Part shown: one piece after another, positions 22,858 to 34,400 of the stretch
Position numbering within the stretch: position 1 is the first letter of the stretch
Layout: each line of letters begins with the position of its first letter
Notes under the pieces: generated by a model
Told to the model about the DNA's origin: nothing
What the model saw: the letters and a program-made list of their open reading frames with translations, nothing else
Database searches by the model: none
Translations under genes and position numbers: made by a program
From: Lantana camara
Taxonomy: Eukaryota; Streptophyta; Magnoliopsida; Lamiales; Verbenaceae
Assembly: GCA_037501455.1 (NCBI GenBank)
Contig: CM074865.1
Location: 1,995,001 to 2,059,000 of the forward strand
DNA: 64,000 nucleotides
Direction: 5' to 3'

Positions 22858-25800
22858 TTATAAAGTCGGATCACCGATTTGTAACTTGTCTAAAACTTCA
22901 CCAAATATCCTTCCATTTACTGCCTTGGTCAATATATCCGCGAGCTGATCTTCTGACCTCACGTACGGCAGCTCAATGACTCCCTCTTCTATTTTCTCCT
23001 TGATGAAATGTCTGTCTACCTCAACGTGTTTCGTGCGATCATGCTGCACGGGATTCTCAGATATGCTGATCGCCGCCCGATTGTCGCACATGAGTCTACA
23101 CTTTCTTGTAGGAGGGATGCCCATCTCTGTGAGCAACTTCCTAAGCCAAAGGATTTCTGCTACGCCGCGTGCAACCCCTCGGAATTCCGCTTCTGCACTC
23201 GAAAGAGCTACCACCTTCTGTTTCTTACTTTTCCATGTCACGACATTACCCCCGACCAATGTAAAGTAGCCAGAGGTCGACCTTCGATCATTAGGATTCC
23301 CTGCCCAGTCTGCATCTGTATAGGCCTCAATTTCCAAGTGCCCATTCTTCTGAAAAACGACCCCTCTCCCTGGGCATCCTTTTAAATATCTACACACTCT
23401 GAGAGCCGCTTCCATATGTGTTTTCTGTGACCTGTGCATGAACTGGCTTAGCACCCCCACTGCGTAAGCGATATCTGGCCTGGTGTGGGATAGATATATC
23501 AACTTCCCTACCAGATGTTGATATTGTGACCTTTCCACCTCTTCTGCTTCTTCTTCAATTCTCAAACCATGATTAACAACCATCGGGGTATCTGCTGGTT
23601 TACATTCCAATAACCCCGTCTCAGCTAGTATATCCAGAACATACTTCCTTTGTGAAATGTAAATCCCCCTTTTAGAGCGTAATACTTCTATCCCGAGAAA
23701 GTACTTCAGTGGCCCTAAATCCTTCATCTCGAATTCTTGAAATAAATTCCCTCTGAGCTGTGTAATTTCCTCCTGGTCATCCCCTGTGACAACCATATCG
23801 TCGACATAAATAATCAAACACGTTACCTGCTCTCCTCGCCTCTTAATGAATAACGTATGATCTGAATTGCTCTGGTGATAGCCATACTTTTTCATAGCTG
23901 TTGAGAACCTCCCAAACCATGCTCGAGGTGACTGCTTTAACCCATACAATGACTTCTTCAACCTACACACTTCCCTACTGCTGAACTTCCCGGTAAACCC
24001 AGGGGGCGGATCCATATATATTTCCTCCTGAAGATCCCCGTGCAGAAAGGCATTCTTGACGTCGAACTGATGTAGATGCCAATCTCTGTTCGCTGCTACA
24101 GAAAACAACACCCTGATGGTGTCTATCTTCGCTACGGGTGAGAAAGTTTCCGAGTAATCAATCCCGTACGTCTGAGTATACCCTTTCGCCACTAGCCTCG
24201 CCTTGTACCTTTCAATACTACCATCTGCCCGATGTTTCACTGTAAACACCCAACGGCAACCAACTGTTCGCTTTCCCTCAGGTATGGTACACTTATCCCA
24301 TGTTCCACTTTTTTCTAACGCCTCCATTTCTACCTCCATTGCCTTGACCCACTTCTCATCCTTAAGTGCCTCTTCCACTCTGTTGGGAATTCTGACGGAC
24401 TGAATGGCACTTGTATGAGCAAGAGCTTGTGGGCTCACGTTCTTCCTGACCATATTGGCTACCGGGTACCTCGGGTTCCGACCAACATGGTCTGGCTCAT
24501 ATCTTTTTGGAGGAATGCCTCTCGTGGAACGTAGAGGCAACACATATCTCTCTGTACCCCTGTCACCACCACTTTCGTTCTCCCCCTGTGCCTCACTACT
24601 CCCTGCACTGTTATCATCATAGGGAGTAACAGGAATTGAACTACGAACTGTTTTACTTACCTCAGGAGTATTCGCCGGATGGATGATGGAGTTGTCAGGG
24701 CTCGTGGATTGTACCATGGGAGGTGGTGACTCGGTGGTCCCGCCTACTGGCTCTGTTAGAACTCTGTCAGGCCAACGAAGTGGTGGTACCCCACTTAGTG
24801 GATCCTGCTGCTGGTGCTGCTGACTCTCCCCCTGACCACTGAGTGGGGTGGTAAAATAGTACTCTGTCTCTACAAAATCACAGTCCATGGTGGTGTAAAG
24901 CTGACGGGAAGTAGGATTGAAGCACCTATACCCTTTCTGATGAACCCCATACCCCACAAAAACACATTTGACCGAACAAGGGTCTAGTTTGGTACGAGTA
25001 CTCTTAGGAAGATGAACAAAGACAGAACACCCAAATACCCGAGGAGATAAGGTTAGAACGGAGGGTATCCTAACTTGTTTGGCAAGACACTGTAAAGGGG
25101 TTTCAAAGTTTAGGGGTTTGGAAGGGAGGCGGTTAACTAAGTAGACAGAGGATGCTACTGCTTCTGGCCAGAGGTATTGAGGACAATGGGACTCAATGAG
25201 AAGGGCTCTGGACATTTCTAAGAGTTGGCGATTACGTCGTTCAGCTATCCCATTTTGTTGAGGGGTATGAGGACAAGATGTCTGATGAATTATCCCATGA
25301 TCACCAAAGAACTGCTTAAGTGTAGAGTTTACATATTCCCCCCCATTATCAGACCGGAGTACTTGAATGTGGGTTTTAAACTGAGTGCGTACCATATGAT
25401 AAAAATCAGTGAATTTAGATGAAACTTCAGCTTTATTTTTTAGAAAATAAACCCAGGTCATTCGAGAACAATCATCAATGAACAAAACAAAATACTTAAA
25501 GCCATGAGTTGATGCAGTGTTCGGGGCAGGACCCCATACATCAGAATGAACAAGCGAAAAAACAGTACTAGATCTAGAACTTGACACTGGATATGACTGT
25601 CGATGACTCTTAGCTAACGCACAGGTCTCACAATTAAACTGACAATCTTTCGGAAAGAACTTAGGAAACAATAACTGAAGGTACCCTGATGAGGCATGTC
25701 CTAACCGACGGTGGCACAACCACTGTTGACGGTTCACTGTTCCGTGAGCAAGCGCTGCAGTTCCGTGTTGAGTCACCTCGTCGACATAGTACAATCCGCG

Positions 25801-26060
25801 TTCCTCAGTACCACGCCCAATCACCTTCCCCGAACGAATATCCTGCAGTAAGCAAAATGAGGGAAACATTAGCAACATGCAGTTTAACTGTTTTGTAACT
25901 TGACTGATAGAAAGTAGCTTGCAGGATAAGCTTGGGACATAGAGACAATTTTTTAATTTTAAATTTGGGGATACTGTCACAGTCCCGGCCCCCTGAACAT
26001 CCAAGATACCACCACTGGCATTCACAATCCCATCTTTTGGAGAGTTCGTGCATTTTCTAA
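22858..26060 (-). CDS. Copia element 2 pol: protease tail, integrase, RT, RNase H
   Basis: About 1,055 residues. The frame opens around 26060; the GTG at 26025 is not a credible start, and this part is normally fused to gag. It shows a protease tail (VPSLSCKLLSISQV), a GAG-pre-integrase HHCC region (CHRRLGHASSGYL... CETCALAKSH), and a DDE core with HSD, RSDNGGEY and TPQQNGIAERRN. The RVT_2 reverse transcriptase has YVDD, and a copia RNase H follows (YTDADWAGNPNDRRSTSGY, SSAEAEFRG, and the DNRAAI and ADILTKA segments). No stop interrupts it. Expression with gag would need one frame change at about 26040. Confidence 0.9.
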
Positions 26061-27542
26061 ATCAGCGGGGTCATATGTCATCGTATCTGTAGCCCCGCAA
26101 TCAAAAATCCATCGGGATTTAGGAATATTAGAGGACATTCGGGCTTGGAGTGCGGTACCTGTCTCAATTATATTGGAGTCCCGTATACAATTTTGGGAAT
26201 TTAAAAAACTGTTGCTACTAGAAATACATGGAGGGACTGAAATTAAAGAATTTGAAACTACAGGGGTGAAATTAGAAGGGGGAGGAATCTGAAAGGCATA
26301 AGTTGATGAGGGGCAGGATGGTAATTCCCATCCATGCCCCATACCTAAAAACGCAGCACCCTTGTCTCCCCCATTTTCGTCCGCCGCTACTGCTGGAATT
26401 TCTGCTCCTCCACTTCTGTTCTCGGTCACCCCATCTCCTCCGCCGGCGGCGACCGACGCCGTGCCGTAGGCCGGTGCTGTGTTGTCCCGGCGGCGACTTC
26501 TCCACCCATCGGGCCATCCAATTATCTCATAACACCCCTCGATTGAGTGCCCTATGCGCCTGCACTTCGCGCATTGAGGCGGTCCGCTATGGGCGGCGGA
26601 GCTGCTCCCACCGCCACCTGCTGTGGTATTTCCGCCGCTATTCGCGTTCCATCGTGGTGCCGCCGGCCCAAGCCTTGGCGGCCCTGTTCCTCGCGCATCC
26701 GGTTTCTTCCCGCGACCCACACCTGTTCGTCCGGAGCCCTGTTTTCCAGCAAGTAGGCCGGCTCCGATTCCTGTGTCCGACGCCGATGATGAGCTCCGAC
26801 CACCCAAAATATCTCTCCGGTTCCCTTCTCGTCGTATGGTGGCATAGGCCTTCTCAACCGTGGGCAACGGGTCTTCTTTCAGTAGATCCCGTCGTTCCGA
26901 TTCATATCTATCGTCAATCCCGGCGAGGAACTGGAACAATTGGGTGTCGGACCTGAGGCGATTGAAGGCTGTAATATCACGATCACAGGCCATCGGGTTT
27001 GGTTGCCTAATTTCGATCTCGCGCCAGATGCGTTGGAGATTGCTGTAATACGTCTCGATGCTATCGGAACCCTGTTTCATGTTGTTTGCCCTGACTGTAA
27101 GATCAAAAATCTGTAGGCCATCGCTGCTTTGAGAGTATGTAGAATTTAGGCCATCCCACAGTGTTTTGGCCGATGGATATTCCGCGAATAGGGTCACTAA
27201 TTCTGGTTCCATATTGTGTAATAGCCATGTACAGACTATGAGGTCCGTCTGTTCCCATTTAGCGTACTCTGGAGAACCCGTGGCTGGGGGTGGTGGATTT
27301 CCGGTGAGATGGCTCAGCTTTCCCCTCCCTCCGATTTCCATCTTCATTAGTCGTGACCAGAGGGAGTAATTAAACTGATTCAGTTTTATGTTGATTGAAA
27401 CGGATTGGGGCACTTGGTGATGGTTTTGACTGATTTGGGGTTGTGATTGTAGGTTGCTGAGTATGCTGGCTAGTTGTGTGGCAAGGGATTCGCCGGACTG
27501 TTGCGGTCCCATGCTGGTGCTGCTGTTGCTTTCGTCGGCCAT
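26022..27542 (-). CDS. Copia element 2 gag plus protease N-terminus
   Basis: The start is ATG 27542 (MADESNSSTS, 506 residues); the open frame reaches further upstream only through a TTG. It has a UBN2-type gag domain (LNQFNYSLWSRLMKMEIGG), a Gly/Ser/Arg-rich linker, one zinc knuckle (CAKCRRIGHSIEGC) followed by the GWPDGW motif usual in this group, and the protease active site DCGAT. The frame stops 24 codons later, just before the pol frame takes over, so the enzyme is split. Confidence 0.88.
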   Translation of the reverse strand: MADESNSSTSMGPQQSGESLATQLASILSNLQSQPQISQNHHQVPQSVSINIKLNQFNYSLWSRLMKMEIGGRGKLSHLTGNPPPPATGSPEYAKWEQTDLIVCTWLLHNMEPELVTLFAEYPSAKTLWDGLNSTYSQSSDGLQIFDLTVRANNMKQGSDSIETYYSNLQRIWREIEIRQPNPMACDRDITAFNRLRSDTQLFQFLAGIDDRYESERRDLLKEDPLPTVEKAYATIRREGNRRDILGGRSSSSASDTGIGAGLLAGKQGSGRTGVGRGKKPDARGTGPPRLGPAAPRWNANSGGNTTAGGGGSSSAAHSGPPQCAKCRRIGHSIEGCYEIIGWPDGWRSRRRDNTAPAYGTASVAAGGGDGVTENRSGGAEIPAVAADENGGDKGAAFLGMGHGWELPSCPSSTYAFQIPPPSNFTPVVSNSLISVPPCISSSNSFLNSQNCIRDSNIIETGTALQARMSSNIPKSRWIFDCGATDTMTYDPADLENARTLQKMGL

Positions 27543-27616
27543 GGCCGGAAAAAGGTGCGGTAGATGATGAGCAAGGATTGGATCCAATTATTGGATCGTC
27601 ACCCGCTCTGATACCA

Positions 27617-27789
27617 TGTTAAACTTAGGAGAACTCATAGTTTGGGAAAGAATTAATTTCTTATTTCTGTGTATTACTAACGCTAGGTACAGGCACATAA
27701 ATACAATATAGGGCTCAACTAAGAAAGGAAATAAGATCAATCATAGCTAATTACACGATCTCCTAATATACACTTTCCTAATGTCTACA
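27617..27789 (-). repeat. 5' LTR of copia element 2
   Basis: 173 bp. In minus orientation it is the promoter LTR and starts 38 bp beyond the stop codon of the MADS-RNase H gene, within what should be its 3' UTR. Confidence 0.93.
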
Positions 27790-27827
27790 AGCAGATCTTA
27801 GGTTCCTTTATTTCTTATAATACCTCC

Positions 27828-28451
27828 TTAAACAGCGTCAACAGTTCGGTGAGTTGAATCAGCCAGCAAAACGTCACCAAGAAAATCGGGCTCGTCCATT
27901 AGCCACACCTGCTCCTCCCCAACAAAGCGTGCATTTAGGGCCACCATATGTGCAGTAGCATTTTTTGACGTCTGTACACGTGAAAATGAACAACTGCTTA
28001 ATTGCCTGATATAGCTTTCGGCTTCCTGAAGAAGGGAACCCTTCCAGTCCGGACTCGAGAGAGTCTCCATCGGGTTGTCTGAGTCGCCTTCCAATACAAT
28101 ATCAGTGAAGTAGTATTCGACAGCAAATTCAACAGCACATTTTGCGGCCAATGCGTTCACATCAATTGTAAGGTTTGGGAAAAACCGTGCTTGAGCCGCC
28201 ATAAATTCTCCTTTCCGGTTCCTGACCACCACCCCAACCCCAACCCCACACCTAGTGCCAGAGGTGCTCACATCCTCAAGAAAGTTGACTCCAGCAAAAT
28301 TCACCTTGTAAACATCGGGGGGCGGTGGGACCCACCTTTCCGGATAACTCGATAATCCATGTTGAGATATCGATGTTGTACCATGAGTTTCTTGAGCCGA
28401 GCTGCTTGATTCACCTGATTGAGTTCCTGTAGTGTCTGTGGTTTGAGCATC
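27828..28451 (-). CDS. Terminal exon: Ser/Thr-rich linker plus RNase H-like (RVT_3) domain, copy A
   Basis: 624 nt, 207 residues plus stop. A stop codon lies in frame 6 nt upstream of the acceptor (TTCCAG), and there is no in-frame ATG before the domain's first strand, so the exon needs an upstream exon. Residues 1-40 are Ser/Thr/Gln-rich. [15 protein letters not shown] is the usual entry into LINE-type RNase H domains, followed by [32 protein letters not shown] and TAHMVA. The first catalytic Asp (normally in NFDG) is Ala and the usual Glu of EALAA is Asn; the Asp of LEGDS is kept. It probably has no nuclease activity. The copy B equivalent is 50506-51111. Confidence 0.8.
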   Translation of the reverse strand, partial: DAQTTDTTGTQSGESSSSAQETHGTTSISQHGLSSYPERWVPPPPDVYKVNFAGVNFLEDVSTSGTRCGVGVGVVVRNRKGEFMAAQARFFPNLTIDVNALAAKCAVEFAVEYYFTDIVLEGDSDNPMETLSSPDWKGSLLQEAESYIRQLSSCSFSRVQTSKNATAHMVALNARFVGEEQVWLMDEPDFLGDVLLADSTHRTVDAV

Positions 28452-31400
28452 CTGGAATTATTTGAAATATAATTTATTCAAAGGTAGTTGTTTAGAGTAT
28501 TCACTGGAAAACTTGCAGGAATAGTCTTGTGTTTTGCTGCTTTGGCTATCATCTACTAATTTTAACTTCTCTAAAAGCACTCCTCCAAGATCACAAAGTT
28601 TCTGCACACACCCTTTTATACCTTTCAATATGTCACGTGGGATATTATTAATCTTATTGTATCCTGTGAATTTATTAACACTTCCTCTGTTTTTCTCAGG
28701 CCATGCATGTGTTTCAGGAAAAGATCGATATGAATAATAATCGTTAGTAAATTATACTTTTATTTGAAGAGCAGGGATGTCGTTCTTGAGAAGTTCATTT
28801 TGAAACAAGATTCATGTTCAGTTTAGATTATAATCAGAATTATTGATGTTCTTGCAGTTGGAAGATGGCTAAACCTTTTTTTTCGTCACATATTTGAGTG
28901 TTGCTTCAAGTTTCGCTTCGAGCTGGTCTACCTCCTCTGTACTAAAATGCCGAAGATTCTCAGCCTTTATTAGCCTGTTTGGAAGAACGATATATGATGT
29001 CGGAGTTTTGGAGAACGAAAACAAGAGAATGTTGCTGCAATTTTGGATTCAGACCTGAGGTATTTTATCTTTTCCTCGATTCCACTGCTTATGTCGGTAT
29101 GATTCGTGTCGTTCCCCTGCAATAAGGAATAGCATTATCAAAATGGAAGGAAGGTTCGAAGTTAGCGGTGGCATACTCATGTTATTATGCATGCTGTGGA
29201 TGATGAATCTGTCATTTGCTGATAGGATGTTGATCATAGACGTAGAACTGCGAATTTTTTTGGTTTCTGATTATTTTTCGAGTTATTCACGTAATCTCTT
29301 ATTTTGAGCATAAAATTAAGAAAATGGTAATTTCGTTCCCCTCAAATGATTATCTAACCCTCCTTACTGAATCCTGGCTTTTGGCTCTGCCCTTTATGTC
29401 GATAACACTAACCTCCCCATAACTATGAGTAATTACTTAAACCTACCTCCTTTAATTTCAAAATTAGAATTTAGAAATAACCCCTTTGGATTGTCAAAAT
29501 TCAATCCAAACTAAACAAAAGTTTCTTAAGAACTTGGGATGCTATTAGTACATATAAGCAAGATCAATTGAAATCTTGATTTGTAACACCATTTAAATGT
29601 GTAATAAATAACAGAAAGAGTAACTTTTGTAGGGATGTAAGTGTAATTTTGAAACTGAAAGGGGATCTTTTCCAATCACTTCTTTTGATTTTGCAACTAG
29701 ATTGATAACTTCGAGTAATTTTATGTCATTAGGGAAAACAGGTACCCGGGATTCGAGTTCTTGGCGCCCAGAATCCAGATGCACAGAGCACTTGTTGAGT
29801 ATGTCTTTGATGCTTCAGAGAGATGAGAGAAGAACAATTTTTATCAGAGATAGAACAAGTTAGCAAGAACTGTTGGAAATTAGAGGAAGGGATGACAATG
29901 GTAGATGAAATTGGAATTTAGTAAATAGTTTTGGAATGGAGAATGTTAGAAATAAATTGGGCCAATCTCATTTAATGTGGAAATTATAGATATTGGAGGA
30001 GGAATAGATATCGGTAGGAAGTTAAAAAATTAGATAGAAAGCTTTTTAGTGGAAGTAATTTTAATGTAGTTTTCCATTCATAACAATACAACATAAGGGA
30101 TGCATATTTATAGAGCTTTCACCGACCTTCGCATGTCGGTTAACTCTTATTTAATTATTTTGTTTATGAATCTTCTAGCTAATTAATCATGTGCCTTGTC
30201 TCTAGATTATTCTACCATTTCCGTATTTCTCTAAACTAATCTAGAACTTTTCATCAAAATATCTAACAAATTATTTATAGAAAAATACATTATTATTCTA
30301 ATACTCCCCCTTAATGTATTTTTCTTCTTACTCTGCTTGTAGATTCTTGAGTAGCCCCGTTAGCCTTTATCGGAATCTTGTATTTAGATTTGCTCCCAAC
30401 GTTTATAGACTTCAATGCTGTGAAATTGCATGATTCACATATGTCGCGGAGCAGTCTTGTTCTTCTTAGAGGAACTGTAGTTTTTTCTTCTTTTTCTTGA
30501 TCTTCATTAGATGAGTTAGGAGTTGGTGTTGTCGGTGGTGAGCTCGGTTGCGAGTCATTTACTTCTTCCACATGTTGTCGTGGCCTTCTTGCAATTATCT
30601 TCTTCGGAACTTCTTCATTTTTCCAACTATAAGTAGCATCTTCGTCGAATTCCACCTCTCTTGTGATGATGAGCTTTTTAGACTTCAAAATGTAGACCCT
30701 GTAGCCTTTAGATGGAGAGCTGTAGCCGAGAAATATTCCTTTCTCAGTCTTGTCTTTTACAGTGTGCACATAACAAATGCTGCCAAAAACTCGTAGATGT
30801 TTCGCAGATGGTTTTCTTCCACTCCATGCCTCAACTGGAGTTTTACCTTGAACTGCTTTCGTCGGGCATCTATTGAGTAGATAAACTGAAGTGTAGACAG
30901 CTTCTGCCCAGAATGTCTTGGGCATTCCTTTTTCTTCCATCATGGTTTTAGCCATTTCCATGACCATTTTATTTTTCCTTTCGGATACTCCATTTTGTTC
31001 AGGAGTATTCCCAACAGTGAGTTGATGATGAATCTCATCTTTACAGAATTTACCAAACTGTGTTGAATCATATTCTTTCCCTCTTTCACTTCTTAGAATC
31101 TTGATTTTTTGACCACTTTGTTTTTCAACAAAATTTTTGAATTTTTTGAAAATAGCGGTCACTTCTGATTTTTCGTGCATGAAGTAGACCCATGTCATTT
31201 TCGTGTAATCATCAATAAATAGAATAAAATACTTGCATCCTCCATTAGATGTTGTCCTCAAGGGTCCACTTATTTTCGTATGTACTAGTTCCAAAACTTT
31301 TTTAGCTCTCCATGATTTTTTAGAGGGAAATAAATTTGTAGGTTGATTTCCTTTTAGACAAGCTTCACAATTATATTCTTTCAATTGAATTTTGGGCAAA

Positions 31401-34400
31401 TCTCTCATCATATTATGTTGAGATAGATACCTTACTCCTTGAGAATGGAAATGCCCAAATCTTTTATGCCAAAGTAATGACTCATCTTTTGATGTTCCTG
31501 AATTTAGTTCCCTCGCAGAGAACAGATAGTGTGCATTTTCTTCCGAACAATTAGCTTCATAGATTTCTTTAGATCGACAATATCTTTCATCATGCCCGAA
31601 TCTATTGCATTTTTTGCATTTAGATTTTTCTTTAAAATAGCAATCATCTTCGGCATGATTAGTTCTCTTGCAATATCGACAAGGTGGGTATATATTCTTT
31701 TTATGAAAATCTCCTCCATTTTCATGATAATTTGAATTTCCTCTTTTATGAAAACCTTCCTTTTTAGTAAAGTTTAATTGGCTTTGAAATGCACGATCTA
31801 GTGGCTGTTCATTAAATCGGCGCATTCTATCCTCATGTGCTTGTAGTGAGCCCATTAATTCCGTTAAAGTTAATACCGATAAATCTTTGGATTCTTCAAT
31901 TGCAGCCACTATATGATCATACTTAATGGGAAGGCTCCGTAATATTTTTTGAATAATTTTCTTGTCTTCAATTGTATCTCCATAACTTCTTATTTGATTA
32001 ATTATATTTGAGACCCGATTAAAAAATATTTCAATCGACTCATCTTCCTTCATCAATAACGTATCAAAATCTCTCCACAAAGATTGGAGTTTAATGGAGA
32101 TTACCTTGTCTGAGCCCTTATATGCATTCTTCAAGATCTCCCAAGCCTCTTTTGCCGTTGTTGCAACCATGATCCTTGGAAATATGGGTTTCGTAACCCC
32201 TTGTTGCATGTATGACAACGCCTTTGCATCCTTCCTCCGATTCTCATTATACTCCTTCTTTCTATTGATGTCCCAAGACTCCAATTCGGCAGCATCTCGG
32301 GGTTGCTCGTAGCCATTTTCTATCAAATCCCAAAGACCCTGTGATATGTATAGGGTCTTCATTTGGATACTCCAAAATTCATAGGCCTCCCCCTCAAATA
32401 TCGGTACCATAGAGGAGGTGTAATTAAACGTTGTAAGATTTTGGGCCATTTGGAGGTAGGAAAGTTGGCTCTTGATACCAAATGTTGGAAATTAGAGGAA
32501 GGGATGACAATGGTAGATGAAATTGGAATTTAGTAAATAGTTTTGGAATGGAGAATGTTAGAAATAAATTGGGCCAATCTCATTTAATGTGGAAATTATA
32601 GATATTGGAGGAGGAATAGATATCGGTAGGAAGTTAAAAAATTAGATAGAAAGCTTTTTAGTGGAAGTAATTTTAATGTAGTTTTCCATTCATAACAATA
32701 CAACATAAGGGATGCATATTTATAGAGCTTTCACCGACCTTCGCATGTCGGTTAACTCTTATTTAATTATTTTGTTTATGAATCTTCTAGCTAATTAATC
32801 ATGTGCCTTGTCTCTAGATTATTCTACCATTTCCGTATTTCTCTAAACTAATCTAGAACTTTTCATCAAAATATCTAACAAATTATTTATAGAAAAATAC
32901 ATTATTATTCTAATAAGAACAATAACTGTCTTCAAAGTTTTTCACCTGAAATAAAAATTTCGAACACGGTATAATCAACAGCGAACACTCCAAAGAGAAC
33001 AGTTTAACATCACAATTCTGCACGACAAGAGAGTGTAATAAACGGCGTGGAAGACATGCAACGATGGTTTGCTTATCTCGACTGCCTTGAATACGGCAGA
33101 AGTCGGTAATAAATCTCTACCAAGTTATCTCCAGCAGTTCAATGCATGATTTAGTTTTTTCTAGGCAATACTATTTGGCATATTTGCTCAAAGGTAGCTA
33201 TATGTATTCGTCTATGATCTATTTTAAGCTGTTGAATGTATACCATCTCCATCTATCCGACGGAGGGTGGGTGAAATCTTCTTGGTACTATTGTTAAGCT
33301 TTCCCTATGGTTCAGTTTCTACCTTACTTCATTGTAACTATTTTATCAGTACTTCCTTACGTGAAGACCTTAGGCAGCACCATAATGATTAATGCGGGCA
33401 GTACTTAACATTTTACTGTTCAAACTATGCACGTTTTCTAGAGTAAAAACTATACGCAGAAGGTGTAAAATCGAAAAAGTGCTGCTGCATCACAAAATCT
33501 TCAAGAAGGAAGCAATTAAAGAAGTCGAAGAGAGAACACAACCAGCTTCAAAAAGGAAATAAAACAAGTTGAAGAGACGATAACAAGAAGAAGCAGTAGT
33601 GGAAAGAAGAGAAGGAATCATGCAAATGGAAAGAATCAATACAAGAATGAGAAACTTTCAAATAAAGTAATGGAAGTATCTTCTTTTCAGCAAAGTTGAA
33701 GTTGACTTAAGCTTTTGAAAAATTACTATTTGCACTGATCTAACAAGCTAAGGGTCCACCTTAAAACAAATGACCGTCAGTTGAACTGAACCAAATAAAT
33801 AAGAAAGATTATCTTGCTAATAGGGTTGATTCAAGTGGTTAAAGAATTATGTTTTAGGAAAATGATTCTGGTTCGAATTCCTCTGATCATTCGGAGTGTG
33901 TGTAATAAAACAAAAAAAAAAAAGCAAGATTATCTTACTTAAATTTTTAACAAACGGGCAAAAAAGATCATTGTGAAAAACTAAAATACTCTCATCCCAA
34001 TCCATGTTTTCTATAACATTCTCCATCAAACCTCGAGTTTTCAAAACATTACAATCACACCCCTTCATTCCCACAAGACTCGAAGATCTTTAGTATGCCC
34101 AATTAATATGTACATTCAGTGCCCAATTAATCTAAGCCACACAAGCTAGGTTACCTAATTGTATGAGATGAAATTAAACACTATAAATATCACCTAGAAT
34201 TAATTGGGAAAATGTAACTTATAAGTTCTTTCAATATTTGATTTCTTATCTGATTTAAGCGTCGTCCTATTCAGGAGGGACACGACGAACAAACGGGAAT
34301 GATATGATCCAAAAGTGTCTTATCACTCCCTTCTTGTTTCAACACTATCTGTGATAATCTTACTCATTGCAATGGATCCCTAACTTTCCAATATACTTTT

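Larger units (their letters stand above)
22673..27789 (-). mobile_element. Ty1/copia element 2 (nearly intact)
   Basis: Reads on the minus strand. LTRs of 173 bp (22673-22845 and 27617-27789) differ by one visible base. A perfect 5-bp target duplication AGCAG lies at 22668-22672 and 27790-27794, and copy B gives the empty site near 50430. The primer site TGGTATCAGAGC directly follows the 5' LTR. All copia domains are present; a single frame change in the protease region is the only visible lesion. The very short LTRs resemble the Ale/Retrofit group, from memory. It lies just past the MADS-RNase H stop codon on the same strand. Confidence 0.93.
29871..32915 (-). mobile_element. Ty1/copia element 3, non-autonomous, in MADS intron 1
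   Basis: LTRs of 433 bp (29871-30303 and 32483-32915) appear identical by eye. A perfect target duplication AGAAC lies at 29866-29870 and 32916-32920, and the empty site is seen in copy B near 59895. The primer site TGGTATCAAGAGCC follows the 5' LTR, and a polypurine tract (minus reading of 'actccccctt') abuts the 3' LTR. In sense orientation the LTR starts TATTAG rather than TG. Only one ORF is present; protease, reverse transcriptase and RNase H are missing, so it must have been moved in trans. It is co-oriented with the MADS gene. Confidence 0.93.

Noticed and set aside
22858..26025. GTG at 26025 as a true translation start of pol
   Set aside because: Copia pol is made from a gag-pol precursor; the frame opens upstream of the GTG and a mutation or frameshift explains the break better.
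26303..26956. 217-codon plus-strand ORF opposite copia gag
   Set aside because: Arg/Pro/His-rich antisense of a GC-rich gag linker.
27540..27587. Longer gag start at 27587
   Set aside because: The codon there is TTG; the first ATG in frame is 27542.
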